Assembly (NCBI RefSeq): GCF_008035925.1
Contig: NZ_CP036264.1
Span: 953,774-1,017,773, forward strand
From: Stieleria maiorica
GTDB lineage: Bacteria; Planctomycetota; Planctomycetia; Pirellulales; Pirellulaceae
Reading direction: 5' to 3'
Length of the DNA stretch: 64,000 nucleotides
Shown piece after piece: positions 26,351 to 35,948 of this stretch. The notes below the pieces were generated by a model. It had not been told where the DNA came from and searched no databases. It saw only the letters and a program-made list of their open reading frames with translations. The first letter of the stretch is position 1; each line of letters begins with the position of its first letter. Position numbers and translations under genes: made by a program.

Positions 26351-27244
26351 ATGAATCATCACTACGATCTGTCGGTTTGCCTGCTAACCTGCGTTCGCTG
26401 TTGCTTTGTTGTGTCCGCCGTCCTCGCGTTGTCGGTGCCTTCCCCTGGAGAGGGGCTTGAGGCGGGCAAGGTGCTCTGGTCGGACGAGTTTGATGGACCG
26501 GCGCTCGATCGCACGATCTGGACGCATGACGTGGGTGGGCACGGCTTCGGCAATGGGCAACTGGAGTACAACACCGATCGACCCGAGAACGCTTACGTCC
26601 GCGATGGCAACTTAGTCATCCAAGCTCGGCAGGAAGCCTATCAGGGAAACGCGTTTACTTCGGCGAGGATCCACACCCGAGGAGGATTTGCGTTCCAGTA
26701 CGGAGACCTGGAAGCGCGGATCAAGTTGCCCGACACGGCCGACGGAATTTGGCCGGCGTTCTGGATGCTCGGCAACAGCTTTCCCGAAACCGTGTGGCCC
26801 AAGTGTGGCGAAGCCGACATCCTGGAAATCGGGGGCAAGGATGGCATCGAGAGTGGACTTCAGCATCGTAAGATCAATTGCGCCTTGCATTTTGCCGGCG
26901 TCGGCGAACAAAAGACCAGTCTGGTCGAGTGGTACGACGCACCGGAGGACCTGCACCTGGATTACCACCTGTACAGGATCTCATGGACACCGACGCACAT
27001 GAAGTTTTTCTTAGACGGCAAAGAGTTCGGTTCCTGGGACATCACCGCCCCGGAGATGCAAGAGTATCACCAACCCTATTTTCCGATTCTGAACGTCGCG
27101 GTCGGCAGTTGGACGCATTCCTACACGGGACTCGACAAACCAGAAAAAATCACGGCGACGTTTCCGGCGCGGATGTACGTGGATTGGATCCGGCTGTATG
27201 GCCACCCGAACACCAAGGTCTATCTGGGGGGCGAGCTACAGTAG
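26351..27244 (+). CDS. Exported glycoside hydrolase family 16 (beta-glucanase-type)
   Basis: 297 residues from ATG 26351, with a signal peptide (CVRCCFVVSAVLALSVPSPG). GH16 hallmarks are FDGPALDRTIWTHDVGGHG near the N-terminus, the catalytic E-x-D-x-x-E motif as GEADILEIGG (nucleophile and acid/base Glu), and YRISWTPTHMKFFLDGKEF. The length fits a single catalytic domain without a binding module. It should cleave beta-1,3/1,4 glucan-like or related marine polysaccharides outside the cell. Its neighbour across the divergent promoter is a PEP-CTERM protein. Confidence 0.93.
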   Translation: MNHHYDLSVCLLTCVRCCFVVSAVLALSVPSPGEGLEAGKVLWSDEFDGPALDRTIWTHDVGGHGFGNGQLEYNTDRPENAYVRDGNLVIQARQEAYQGNAFTSARIHTRGGFAFQYGDLEARIKLPDTADGIWPAFWMLGNSFPETVWPKCGEADILEIGGKDGIESGLQHRKINCALHFAGVGEQKTSLVEWYDAPEDLHLDYHLYRISWTPTHMKFFLDGKEFGSWDITAPEMQEYHQPYFPILNVAVGSWTHSYTGLDKPEKITATFPARMYVDWIRLYGHPNTKVYLGGELQ

Positions 27245-27550
27245 GTTCGAGTTTAACAAACGTGGACACACTGACAGGCATTTGTTGAAACGCTTCACAT
27301 CGGTTCACGGACGTCGCGACGATCGATCGAGACGGAGCATCGAAACCGCGTATTTAAAGTCTCCCCGCCCAACCGTTTGACGCTAAACTGAGGTTGCTCG
27401 AAAGGTTTTCGATCACACGACGTTGGCGGTGATCGGTCCAGCCTTCGATGATGCGCAACGTGTGACGACCGGTTTGCCCGCCACGTATTAGGACAACGTC
27501 CGCCGACTTCTGCTCGGCGATTCCACGCTTCTAATCCAGGCAACAAACCG
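27245..27550. other. Gene-free stretch
   Basis: 306 bp between the GH16 and nitroreductase-like genes, both rightward. No coding potential, hairpin or repeat stood out. The promoter of the second gene is presumably here, but no boxes are convincing. Confidence 0.5.
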
Positions 27551-28549
27551 ATGAACACGATTGCGTATCCAAAACCACCCGCAACCCTCTCCGAGCGTCT
27601 GCTCGATGCTGTGGGGCATGCGGTGAAAGCTCCTTCGGGGCACAACACCCAGCCATGGCTGTTTCGCTTGAAGTCCGGTCAAGTGGAACTGTTGGCGGAT
27701 CCGCGACGGGCCTGCCCCGTGGTCGACCCCGATAACCGCGAACTGACGATCAGTTGCGGCGCGGCCCTGTTCCACTTGAGACTCGCGCTGAACTGTGATG
27801 GTTTGGCCACGATGATCCGTGTGCTGCCGATCGGGCGTGAGGAAAACTTGATCGCGCGGGTGATGGTCGCCGGCCCGCACGTCCCCAGCGACGACGAACA
27901 GATGCTGTTCGAGGCGATCCCCAAACGACGAACCAATCGGTTCCCCTTCAGCAAACAAACCGTTGATCCAGAGTTGCAAACCGAATGGATCAATGACGCA
28001 AAGTCCGAAGGCGTATGGATTCATTTGATCCACGCCGAGCGTGAAAAACACGCCGTCGCCGATCTGATCAGTGAAGGCGATCGCCAGCAGGCCGGCGACA
28101 AACACTTTCGACGTGAGCTTGCCAAATGGATCCATTCCAACACCAGCTCGCGACGCGATGGGATCCCCGGCTACTCGCAAGGGGTCAGTGATTTCGCGTC
28201 GCATTTCGGATGGCTGGCCGTCCGCACGTTCGACTGGGGCGACGGGCAAGCGGCCAAGGACCGACAGCTTGCCGAAGGCTCACCGCTGTTGGCGGTGATC
28301 GGTACCGACGGTGACACGCCTCGGGATTGGATCGCATGCGGCCAGGCGCTCTCCAAAATCTCGCTCCGCGCCGCGTCCTGGTCGGTCGACGCGTCGTACC
28401 TGAATCAACCGATCGAAGTCCCGCAATTGCGAACCAAATTGGCCGAACTGATCGGCCGAAAGACTTACCCGCAAATCTTGCTGCGCCTGGGGCATGGCAA
28501 CGAAGTCAAGCCGACGCCCAGGCGGAGTGTGGAGGATGTGATCCTCTAA
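27551..28549 (+). CDS. Acg-family nitroreductase-like flavoprotein
   Basis: 332 residues resembling the Acg subgroup of the nitroreductase family, which binds FMN. Signs: VKAPSGHNTQPWLFRL near the N-terminus (nitroreductase core APSxxNxQPW), DPDNRELTISCGAALFHLRL, FEAIPKRRTNRFPF, SDFASHFGWLAVRTF, and a C-terminal SLRAASWSVDASYLNQPIEV. Many Acg proteins lack reductase activity and are thought to sequester flavin, so no reaction is assigned. It is monocistronic; the next gene converges on it after 30 bp. Confidence 0.87.
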   Translation: MNTIAYPKPPATLSERLLDAVGHAVKAPSGHNTQPWLFRLKSGQVELLADPRRACPVVDPDNRELTISCGAALFHLRLALNCDGLATMIRVLPIGREENLIARVMVAGPHVPSDDEQMLFEAIPKRRTNRFPFSKQTVDPELQTEWINDAKSEGVWIHLIHAEREKHAVADLISEGDRQQAGDKHFRRELAKWIHSNTSSRRDGIPGYSQGVSDFASHFGWLAVRTFDWGDGQAAKDRQLAEGSPLLAVIGTDGDTPRDWIACGQALSKISLRAASWSVDASYLNQPIEVPQLRTKLAELIGRKTYPQILLRLGHGNEVKPTPRRSVEDVIL

Positions 28550-28579
28550 CAGGCGATAACGTGGTGCGAAGCGATCAGG

Positions 28580-29824
28580 TTATCCGCTGATGTCGTAGCA
28601 CCAAATGGTGCCGCCGTGGCGGATAACCAATTTGCCGTCGACGATGATGGGGTAGGTCCACGCTTTGCCCTTGACTTCCGTCGGCGCGCCGGGGGGCGTG
28701 AATCGGGTCAGTTCTTTGTAGCCTTCACCCGTGGCCTCGATCACGGCGACATCGTTGTTCTCGCCATGGGAGAAGATCTTTCCATCGGCGTAGCACAGCG
28801 AGGCGGCTCCGATCCCGCGATCTTGCCACTTGATGTCACCAGTTTCGAAGTCGATACAGATCTGGGTGGGGCCCGACGTTCCGAACAGCAGGCCGTCGAC
28901 CAGGATGTTTCCGCCCATTCCCGAGGGCATCGTCCGTTCGAAATAAACTTCCTCGGGTTCAGACTCGCCGGCCGAGACACGAACGAGACCGCCGCCGACA
29001 CGGCCTGCACCGGTGTAAACAAGGTTGCCACTGACGACCGGGGTCTGCACATTGGCGTCTTTGTCCGATGTGCCGGTGTATCGCCAAAGCAATTCGCCGG
29101 TTTCTGCCTTGAGTCCGACAACACCTTTGGAGAGAAACAAAACGTACTGCTTCGTTCCCGCGATCGTCGCGACAACCGGAGAAGAGCATCCCGCGTCATC
29201 GGCTTGCGCAAGCGGTGCCTTCCAAATCGGTTTGCCGTCGGATTTGTTCAACGCCACAACCGTCGCCTCCGATCCGCCGGGTGAACAGATCAATGCGTCC
29301 CCATCGATCAGCGGCGATTCGGCATAGGCCCATTTTCCCGGCTTGCCACCGAAATCGGAACGCAGGTTTTTGGACCATTTGATCGAACCCGACTTGGCAT
29401 CCAGGCAGGCCAGATCGCCATCGGAGCCCAGTGCATAAAGCTTGTCGCCATCAATGGTCGGAGTCGATCGGGTGCCGGGATACTGCGGCCCCTGGTTCTT
29501 TCCTACCGGACCGATCTTGGTCGCCCAAAGCTTTGATCCATCGGAAAGCGATAGGGCGACGACCTCCTCGGCTGCCAAGCTCTTGTTGCTAATCACGTAC
29601 GCGATTCCACCGGCCGCCGAAGGCGTCGAGTAACCGTCGCCAAGGTCGTCGGTTTGCCAAAGTAGTTTGGGCCCCGCTGCGGGCCAGGAATCCAGGAGTC
29701 CTGATTCCGAGGATTTTCCATCGCGTTCCGGGCCTCTCCATTGCGGCCAATCGTCAGCGGGGGCGAACGTGTACACGAGCGTCAGCAGAACTGGGAGTCC
29801 CGCAAGTCGGTTGATAATTCTCAT
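28580..29824 (-). CDS. Exported PQQ-type beta-propeller protein
   Basis: 414 residues from ATG at 29824, which begins directly with a signal peptide (INRLAGLPVLLTLVYTFA). The mature protein opens with DWPQWRGPERDGKS, the usual start of planctomycete PQQ-like propeller proteins. It continues with WD/PQQ-type blades: YALGSDGDLACLDAKSGSIK, VVALNKSDGKPIWKA, GVVGLKAETGELLWRYTG and FGTSGPTQICIDFETGDIKW. No catalytic residues for quinone-dependent dehydrogenase action are evident, so it is more likely a structural or binding propeller. It stands alone. Confidence 0.9.
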   Translation of the reverse strand: MRIINRLAGLPVLLTLVYTFAPADDWPQWRGPERDGKSSESGLLDSWPAAGPKLLWQTDDLGDGYSTPSAAGGIAYVISNKSLAAEEVVALSLSDGSKLWATKIGPVGKNQGPQYPGTRSTPTIDGDKLYALGSDGDLACLDAKSGSIKWSKNLRSDFGGKPGKWAYAESPLIDGDALICSPGGSEATVVALNKSDGKPIWKAPLAQADDAGCSSPVVATIAGTKQYVLFLSKGVVGLKAETGELLWRYTGTSDKDANVQTPVVSGNLVYTGAGRVGGGLVRVSAGESEPEEVYFERTMPSGMGGNILVDGLLFGTSGPTQICIDFETGDIKWQDRGIGAASLCYADGKIFSHGENNDVAVIEATGEGYKELTRFTPPGAPTEVKGKAWTYPIIVDGKLVIRHGGTIWCYDISG

Positions 29825-30028
29825 GGATCTACCTAGGTGATCGAATGAAGGGCCAAATGCGAGCATGATTCTAGCGTGATCTGCCCGCTGCGGTGTCGGT
29901 GATCATTCAGACCGAGGTGATCATTCAGACCGAACAGGGGGACTCAGCGACGTGTCATTCATCGCGATCTGAAAACAGCGAACGTGTTGCCGGATGCGAA
30001 TCCGATCAGCGATCACCACCACGGCCGG
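29825..30028. repeat. Short direct repeat
   Basis: An 18-bp unit (GTGATCATTCAGACCGAG, the second ending in A) is duplicated in tandem at 29899-29916 and 29917-29934, just upstream of the propeller gene. No gene lies in this gap. Confidence 0.7.
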
Positions 30029-30214
30029 CTAGTCTTCATCCTCGACGACCTCCAACTGATCGAGCGCGTCGTTGGCGTCTTCAAAGCTGTGGTAGGGGCC
30101 GGGGTCGACCAACGCACCGCCCTGGGCCGCCGCGGCGTCTTCGGCCGATTGGCCCGGTAGCAAGTCGATCACTTCGAATCCGGCTTCGATTTCGATGATT
30201 GCATAGTTAGCCAT
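30029..30214 (-). CDS. Small acidic protein of unknown function (61 residues)
   Basis: A genuine-looking small gene: a strong Shine-Dalgarno (GAGGGAGGAAACGTC before the ATG at 30214) and a balanced, strongly acidic product. The sequence opens ANYAIIEIEAGFEVIDLLPG and ends LEVVEDED. Its first half reads as two beta strands and its second as a helix (EDANDALDQL), fitting a small single-domain protein. No cysteines, signal or membrane segment. I do not recognise a family. It has no partner gene on its strand nearby. Confidence 0.7.
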   Translation of the reverse strand: MANYAIIEIEAGFEVIDLLPGQSAEDAAAAQGGALVDPGPYHSFEDANDALDQLEVVEDED

Positions 30215-30702
30215 GACGTTTCCTCCCTCTGAGTTTCGGATCGTTCTGACAAACTTCGCACCGGGGCGGCGCGCGTGTTGGTGTCTCGCCTTGAGGGACC
30301 GCCCAGCTTAGGGCGATGCTTTTCTCGCACGTACGATGGCCCTTCCGGGCCGTCGCCCGTGGGGCTAAACGCGACACCCCTGGAAAGGACATCGTAGGTC
30401 GTCCACCAACCGTTTCTCCATCCCGTTTTACCAATTTCTGTGCAGCCATCAAATCGAGCAATTGCTGTGCCAACCGGTCGGGATTTGACTTTGCGACGCG
30501 GGCGAAAGAAACTACCGCCTCCAGTGGTGGGTCACAGGGTCGATCCACACATCCTGCGCCGATGACAACGGTCAGCTAATTGTCAAGATTTCCTGTCCGC
30601 AAGGAGAAACACTCATCATGCTGGGTCGGTGAGCATCGAAGTCAGCAAGCTGCCGAGTCGCCCATTGCCGGATCTGTGCTGTGGCGGAGCCCGCAGAATG
30701 AT
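30215..30702. repeat. Gene-free stretch with a REP-like element
   Basis: 488 bp. A diverged inverted copy of the 16.8 kb REP-like unit lies at 30331-30396 (GTACGATGGCCCTTCCGGGC through GGAAAGGACATCGTA). The rest has no recognised feature. Confidence 0.65.
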
Positions 30703-32307
30703 TCATCGTCGTTGGATTCGATTGGTCACAAAGGGATACTCGGCGGAATTGTAATCTGGATTGGGTTCCATCCCATTTGCACCGACCTGCTTCCTCCACG
30801 CGTGCAGTTTGTTCCTGAGTTTCTTGGCTTTCGCCGGCTGTTGTTTGGCCAGATCGTGTTGCTCGCCGATGTCTTGCGCGAGATTGAATAACTGAACCGT
30901 GTTGTTCTCAAAGTATTCCAGCAGTTTAAAGTCACCCTGACGAATGGCTCCTCCGGGGCTTTGCATCCCATGATTGCTGTAATGTGGAAAGTGCCAGTAG
31001 AGTGCATCACGCTCGAGTGAACCTCCCTGCAGCGCCGGCACCAGACTGACGCCGTCCGTTGTCTGTTCGGATCGCGGAGGTAGATCGGCCATTTGCAGAA
31101 TGGTCGGATAGAAATCGTTGCTGATGATCGGCTCGCCACAGACAACACCCGCCTCGGCCTTTCCGGGCCACTTGATGATCGCGGGGACACGGATACCGCC
31201 TTCATAGAGCCACCCTTTCGCACCACGCAGCGGGAGATTGGCGGTGGAGTAAACGGTGTCCAGTTTGTCAGGACTGGCCTGTCTTAGAGGATTTCCGACA
31301 TTCATGCCCGCCATGCCTCCGTTGTCGGAGGTGAAGATGACGATTGTGTTTTCATCCAGACCGAGTTCTTCGAGCTTGTTGAGGACACGACCGAGACTTT
31401 CGTCCATCGCTTCCACCATCGCCGCGAACTCAACATTATCCTGCCGTTGCTTGATTTTCACGGTACGTTGCGGAAGTACGCGGAAAGGGCTGTGCGACGG
31501 TTGCTGGATCAATTCATCCAGTGCTTCGCGAGTCAGCGGTTCCGCGTCGTCAGGGTTCGCTTCGAGAATAAACTGTGTTTCGTCTGTCGCCTGCCGCTCC
31601 TCAAGTTTGCGGCGATACTTCTCGACCAGATCACCGCGGCCGTGAATCGGATCGTGGACGGCGAAATGAGACAGGTACAGGAAGAATGGTTGGTCCCGAT
31701 AATCCTCGATAAATCGGAGCGCTTCATCGGTCAGTCGATCCGTCAGGTAATCGCCCGGTTGGTCGGCGAGTGCGTCGAGTTTGAAAGGGGCGTGATATCC
31801 GGCTCGCGGCCAGCCTTTGTACCAGTTCTTCGGGACCTGAACGTCAAAGCCCTGATGCAGCGGCCCGAACTCGTCTTCGCCCAGGTGCCACTTTCCAAAA
31901 TGCCCGGTCGCATAACCGTGCGACTGCAACGCTTCGGGCAGCGTCACTTGTTCCAGCGGCAACTGCTGAAGATTCGGCGCGTTGGTTAGTTTTTGAAACG
32001 GAAAGTCGCGGCGCCCGGGAATCCAGTCCGTTAATCCGATTCGCGCAGGATAGCGACCGGTCATCACGCTGGCGCGCGTCGGCGAACAAACGTGACACGC
32101 AGCGTAGGCGTCAGTGAACCGAACGCCTTCGCTGGCCAGCCGATCCGCGCTGGGTGTCTCGTGGAACGAACTGCCGTAGCATCCCAGGTCCGCCCAGCCG
32201 AGATCGTCCACGAGAAAGAAAACGACGTTTGGACTGTCGGACACTGCCACTGCAGTCGGCGCGAACGTTGCGGCGACCAGCATTGTCAATTGAATGGTGT
32301 TGATCAT
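30703..32307 (-). CDS. Exported type I sulfatase (arylsulfatase family)
   Basis: 534 residues with a signal peptide (LTMLVAATFAPTAVA). The formylglycine motif is CSPTR (VCSPTRASVMTGRYPAR), with early metal ligands in VVFFLVDDLGWADLGCYG and the later HFGKWHLGE and TSDNGGM segments. The Cys-type motif requires activation by a formylglycine-generating enzyme. Substrates are likely sulfated algal polysaccharides, inferred from planctomycete biology. It is divergent from a second sulfatase (32676-34307), 368 bp away. Confidence 0.94.
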   Translation of the reverse strand: MINTIQLTMLVAATFAPTAVAVSDSPNVVFFLVDDLGWADLGCYGSSFHETPSADRLASEGVRFTDAYAACHVCSPTRASVMTGRYPARIGLTDWIPGRRDFPFQKLTNAPNLQQLPLEQVTLPEALQSHGYATGHFGKWHLGEDEFGPLHQGFDVQVPKNWYKGWPRAGYHAPFKLDALADQPGDYLTDRLTDEALRFIEDYRDQPFFLYLSHFAVHDPIHGRGDLVEKYRRKLEERQATDETQFILEANPDDAEPLTREALDELIQQPSHSPFRVLPQRTVKIKQRQDNVEFAAMVEAMDESLGRVLNKLEELGLDENTIVIFTSDNGGMAGMNVGNPLRQASPDKLDTVYSTANLPLRGAKGWLYEGGIRVPAIIKWPGKAEAGVVCGEPIISNDFYPTILQMADLPPRSEQTTDGVSLVPALQGGSLERDALYWHFPHYSNHGMQSPGGAIRQGDFKLLEYFENNTVQLFNLAQDIGEQHDLAKQQPAKAKKLRNKLHAWRKQVGANGMEPNPDYNSAEYPFVTNRIQRR

Positions 32308-32675
32308 TGGAAGTTGCTACCTGATTCCTTGCGCGTCCGTTGGCTCGTCGTTTCTACCGGTGTCGTGAATCCGAGACGGAAGGTCGCCACGATGACTTCG
32401 TGTCTTGGTTCAACGGAAAAAGGAATTCGCAGTCCAGCCTGGGGTTGGCCCAATTGCCGCTGGGATTTGACTTGGGGGTTGAGAAAGAAGAAACTATTGG
32501 CGGGAACCGAGTTCGGTTCCTTGCCGCCAGCGGATCACCATGCGGTTTGCCGACCGCGATCCTCTGGTTTTTTTGTGCGCGACGAACTCGTCTTACACGG
32601 CGGCGCGTGAAATCGGTACGAACGCCCAGTGACATAATAAAGTCAGCACCCACATTGCAACAAATCAAATTTAAG
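32308..32675. other. Divergent intergenic region between two sulfatases
   Basis: 368 bp. An open frame continues upstream of the right-hand sulfatase from 32340, but its product is arginine-rich with no resemblance to the family, so it is treated as noncoding. Both promoters are expected here; no boxes are convincing. Confidence 0.55.
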
Positions 32676-34307
32676 ATGGTCCAATTTCTCGCCTCGACGC
32701 CGGGCATTTGCCGCCCATCATTCCCGCTTCATTCGCTCCACAAAATAGCCACGCTCGCGTTTTCGGCAGTTGTCGGCGTGTTCGTGCATGTCCCGTTTTT
32801 TTCCGTCGCAAAGGCCGATTCGGCCACTCGTCCAAACATCATTTTCATCTTGGCCGATGATCAGGGTTTTGGCGATGTCGGGGCGCTGAATCCGGACTCC
32901 AAAATCCCTACGCCGAATATCGATCGGATCGCCAACGAAGGCATGATCTTTGGCGACGCCCACACGTCGTCTTCGGTTTGCACGCCGACGCGGTACAGTG
33001 TGCTGACCGGTCGCTACCACTGGCGGACCCACTTGCAGAAGGGGGTGCTGGGCGGATTCTCCAAGCCGCTGATTTCGCAGGGCCGATTGACGATCGCATC
33101 GCTGCTGAAACGCCAAGGCTACACCACCGCCGGGATCGGCAAATGGCACCTGGGTTGGGATTGGCCGCTTAAAGGCGGCGGCGCTGCGGACGACGGTGGC
33201 GATTTCTCCAAGCCGTATGCGAAGGGCTGGGATGTCGATTACGAAGGCGAGATTCAAAACGGGCCCAACGATCTGGGGTTTGATTATTTCTTCGGCATCA
33301 GCGCCTCGCTGGACATGCCCCCCTATGTCTTCGTTCGCAACCGCGTCCCCACGCAAAAGGCGACGGTCGAAAAGGCGTTTCAACGCAAAGGCCCCGCCGG
33401 GGCGGATTTCGAAGCCGTCGACGTGCTGCCGACGATCACCGAGGAAACCGTCCGCTTCATCAATGAGCATGCCGATGCCCCCGAACCCTTCTTCATCTAC
33501 TTTCCGCTCAACGCCCCGCACACGCCGATCGTTCCGACCGAACAGTGGCGGGGAAAGAGCGGCATCAATGTTTATGCCGACTTTACCATGCAAGTCGATG
33601 CGACCGTCGGCAAGGTCCTCGATGCACTCGATGCCAACGACATCGTCGACGAAACATTAATCGTCTTCACCACCGACAACGGGTGCTCTCCAGCGGCCAA
33701 GATCGGTGAACTCGAAGCCGCCGGGCACGACCAAAACTACATCTACCGTGGACACAAGGCCGACATCTACGAGGGCGGACACCGCGTCCCCTTCGTCGTC
33801 CGCTGGCCCGGCAAAGTCAAACCGGGATCACGGACCGAACACCTGGTCGGACAGATCGACTTTCTGGCCACCGCGGCGGAAATCACCGGCGCAACGATTC
33901 CCGCCGACGGGGCCGAAGACAGCGTGTCGTTCTTGCCGACGTTGCTGGGGAAAGCCGACCAGTCGGCCCGCAACTCGATCATCTCGCAATCGATCGGCGG
34001 GCAGTTCGCGATCCGCGACGGCCAGTGGAAGCTGTGCGTGTGTCCGGGCTCAGGTGGCTGGAGTCGTCCGCGGCCGGGCCGTGACGACATGACCGATCTG
34101 CCGCCGATGCAGTTGTACGATTTGGCTAGCGATCCGGGGGAAGAAAAGAATTTGATCGCCCTACATCCCGATCGAGTTGCAGCGATGATGGCGATGCTCC
34201 GCAAAGCGATCGACGACGGTCGCACGACGCCCGGCAAGCAACTGGCCAACGATGTCGACGTCGTGATGATCAAGCCACTACCGCCCAAGCCGCGGGCCAA
34301 GCGGTAG
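32676..34307 (+). CDS. Exported type I sulfatase (arylsulfatase A-like)
   Basis: 543 residues from ATG 32676, chosen because it gives a signal peptide (KIATLAFSAVVGVFVHVPF) just before the mature NIIFILADDQGFGDVG start; the upstream frame from 32340 is not family-like. The catalytic cysteine motif is CTPTR (SSSVCTPTRYSVLTGRYHW), with GIGKWHLGWD, FTTDNGC and YEGGHRVPFVVRWPG. Formylglycine modification is required. It ends in a strong hairpin terminator. It is divergent from and only moderately similar to the sulfatase at 30703-32307, so the two probably differ in substrate. Confidence 0.94.
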   Translation: MVQFLASTPGICRPSFPLHSLHKIATLAFSAVVGVFVHVPFFSVAKADSATRPNIIFILADDQGFGDVGALNPDSKIPTPNIDRIANEGMIFGDAHTSSSVCTPTRYSVLTGRYHWRTHLQKGVLGGFSKPLISQGRLTIASLLKRQGYTTAGIGKWHLGWDWPLKGGGAADDGGDFSKPYAKGWDVDYEGEIQNGPNDLGFDYFFGISASLDMPPYVFVRNRVPTQKATVEKAFQRKGPAGADFEAVDVLPTITEETVRFINEHADAPEPFFIYFPLNAPHTPIVPTEQWRGKSGINVYADFTMQVDATVGKVLDALDANDIVDETLIVFTTDNGCSPAAKIGELEAAGHDQNYIYRGHKADIYEGGHRVPFVVRWPGKVKPGSRTEHLVGQIDFLATAAEITGATIPADGAEDSVSFLPTLLGKADQSARNSIISQSIGGQFAIRDGQWKLCVCPGSGGWSRPRPGRDDMTDLPPMQLYDLASDPGEEKNLIALHPDRVAAMMAMLRKAIDDGRTTPGKQLANDVDVVMIKPLPPKPRAKR

Positions 34308-34336
34308 CGCGTGGTAGGTCGTTGGTGTTGAATTTG

Positions 34337-34415
34337 CCCACGGATGGCAGCGCGAACCCACGGATGTTAATCAGCCAGGGGTCCGTGGGTTCACGCTGCC
34401 ATCCGTGGGTTTTTT
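34337..34415 (+). terminator. Strong hairpin terminator after the sulfatase
   Basis: A 28-bp inverted repeat with one mismatch: the left arm from 34337 (CCCACGGATGGCAGCG...) pairs with the right arm ending at 34410 (...CATCCGTGGG), with a loop of about 18 bases, followed by TTTTTT. It would stop the rightward sulfatase transcript. Confidence 0.8.
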
Positions 34416-34556
34416 CTCATGCTGTGTTGAACAAATCGTTCGTTGATTTGGATCCATCGAAAGGCCTGAAGCCTGTTGACCTATGGCTCGCATGAATGGC
34501 AGAACGTGTTGATCGCACCTCTCGCTGGGCAACCGTGGGACGCGTCGGGCTTATTG

Positions 34557-35612
34557 TCACGGTCCGAACTTCACTCGCACGTTGCCGTCGTCTTCTTCGC
34601 TGACGTCGATCTGGATCGGCAGGAATCGCTTCAGCACCGCCAGGTGCGTCTGACTGTGCAACGAAAGTGGGCCGGTGCGGAAGACGCTGGTGTGACCTTG
34701 CGCGGCAGCCAGCCCCATCGGCATCATCAATTGATCGGCCAGGTATTCGCCGACGGGGACGCGTCGGGCCAGGTGCGCGCGGACCTGTTTGAGTAACGCT
34801 CGCGCGATCTGCTCCGCTTTGACGCCAGGCTTGCCGTGGCCGATGAACAGTTCGGTCAGCGACGGTCGCTCGATTTCGATCATCACCACGTTCCCGGGGC
34901 CGATCGGGGCGTCGACTTCGATCACATCATAGTCGGCGTTCTGCCAGTCTGATTTGCGACGAATGGTATCGCATTGCCGCTCGGCGATCGTTCGTGGCAA
35001 TTTGCTAACGATCGCCGTGACCTTGGGCGTGTAGCTCGGTTCACAATCGATCAACTCAAAACTGGTCAAGCAGGCTTGGGGCTGGACGTCCAGTCGGATC
35101 TCGCCACCGCCGGCCGGATAGAAGCCGTGTCGGACGAGCGAGGCATCGACCCGCGGCCCCGCTTTGGCCAGTTGTGGCAGGTAGCATCGCTGGAGGAAAT
35201 CCAATGGCGGAGCCCACGGGTTGTGCGTGCCGCCGGTCAGCGTGACGGTGGACGGTGTGGTGGCAAACGTCAGCGCGGGCAAGACGGTTTGCGCGACCAG
35301 CGATGTGCTTCCGGCGGTGCCGACGGCGAATCGATAATCGCCGCCGCAAAGTTCGCCGGGAGTGAACTCCAGCCAAGACGAGCGGAGTGTGTCACCGGTC
35401 GTTTCCGCGCCGCTGACTTCGGCGGCAGCGCGAACCGCGGTCAAGTGTTGGCGCATCAGCCCCGGTTGCTTGCGACCGGCGCGGATGTTCTCCAGACGGA
35501 TGGGCGTTCCGGTGACGGCAGCGAGCGCCAGCGACGAGCGGATGATTTGCCCGCCGCCCTCGCCCTGCGAGCCGTCGATCGTGATGCGTGGTTTGGTTTT
35601 TGGTTGAAGCAT
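34557..35612 (-). CDS. rtcA: RNA 3'-terminal phosphate cyclase
   Basis: 351 residues of the RtcA family, which converts RNA 3'-phosphate to 2',3'-cyclic phosphate using ATP and an adenylated His. Signatures: DGSQGEGGGQIIRSSLALAA at the N-terminus, GRKQPGLMRQHLTAVRAAA, LTGGTHNPWAPPLDFLQRCY, and GEYLADQLMMPMGLAA. The catalytic His appears kept in SLHSQTHLAVLKRF. It lies downstream of rtcB on the same strand but separated by 626 bp of palindromic repeats, so co-transcription is uncertain. With rtcB and rtcR it forms an RNA-repair locus. Confidence 0.95.
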   Translation of the reverse strand: MLQPKTKPRITIDGSQGEGGGQIIRSSLALAAVTGTPIRLENIRAGRKQPGLMRQHLTAVRAAAEVSGAETTGDTLRSSWLEFTPGELCGGDYRFAVGTAGSTSLVAQTVLPALTFATTPSTVTLTGGTHNPWAPPLDFLQRCYLPQLAKAGPRVDASLVRHGFYPAGGGEIRLDVQPQACLTSFELIDCEPSYTPKVTAIVSKLPRTIAERQCDTIRRKSDWQNADYDVIEVDAPIGPGNVVMIEIERPSLTELFIGHGKPGVKAEQIARALLKQVRAHLARRVPVGEYLADQLMMPMGLAAAQGHTSVFRTGPLSLHSQTHLAVLKRFLPIQIDVSEEDDGNVRVKFGP

Positions 35613-35819
35613 GGAGATGGGAAAGGGGGGTGGATGCCAGCACGACGCGTCAGCGAGTGGCGGGTTTTGGTGTTCGGTTCACGCCCGTGTGGTCGGGGCG
35701 TGTGGCCGCTCGCTGACGCTTCCCGCTGGCATGGGATGCCAGCACGAGGCGTAAGCGAGTGGCGGGTTTTGGTGTTCGGTCTACGCCCGTGTGTTCGGGG
35801 CGTGTGGCCGCTCGCTGAC

Positions 35820-35948
35820 CGACCTGTTGATCTAATCAGCCGTTTGGCGCGAGCGTACGGGCGATAGTGCATTTTCTTGGTATTGGAGGCCCGTACGCTT
35901 GCGCGAAACGGCTGATCCCACGTGTGATCGAATTAAATCAACAGGCCG
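35820..35948. repeat. Element with terminal inverted repeats, copy A
   Basis: 129 bp. Ends CGACCTGTTGATCTAAT and ATTAAATCAACAGGCCG form about 17-bp imperfect terminal inverted repeats. Inner arms (CAGCCGTTTGGCGCGAGCG / CGCTTGCGCGAAACGGCTG) form a long hairpin. It is flanked by TGAC on both sides, and the same neighbouring hairpin occurs without it at about 35708-35727. No coding capacity. Confidence 0.78.

Noticed and set aside
32340-32675. N-terminal extension of the right-hand sulfatase
   Set aside because: The extension is arginine-rich and would bury the signal peptide behind 112 residues.
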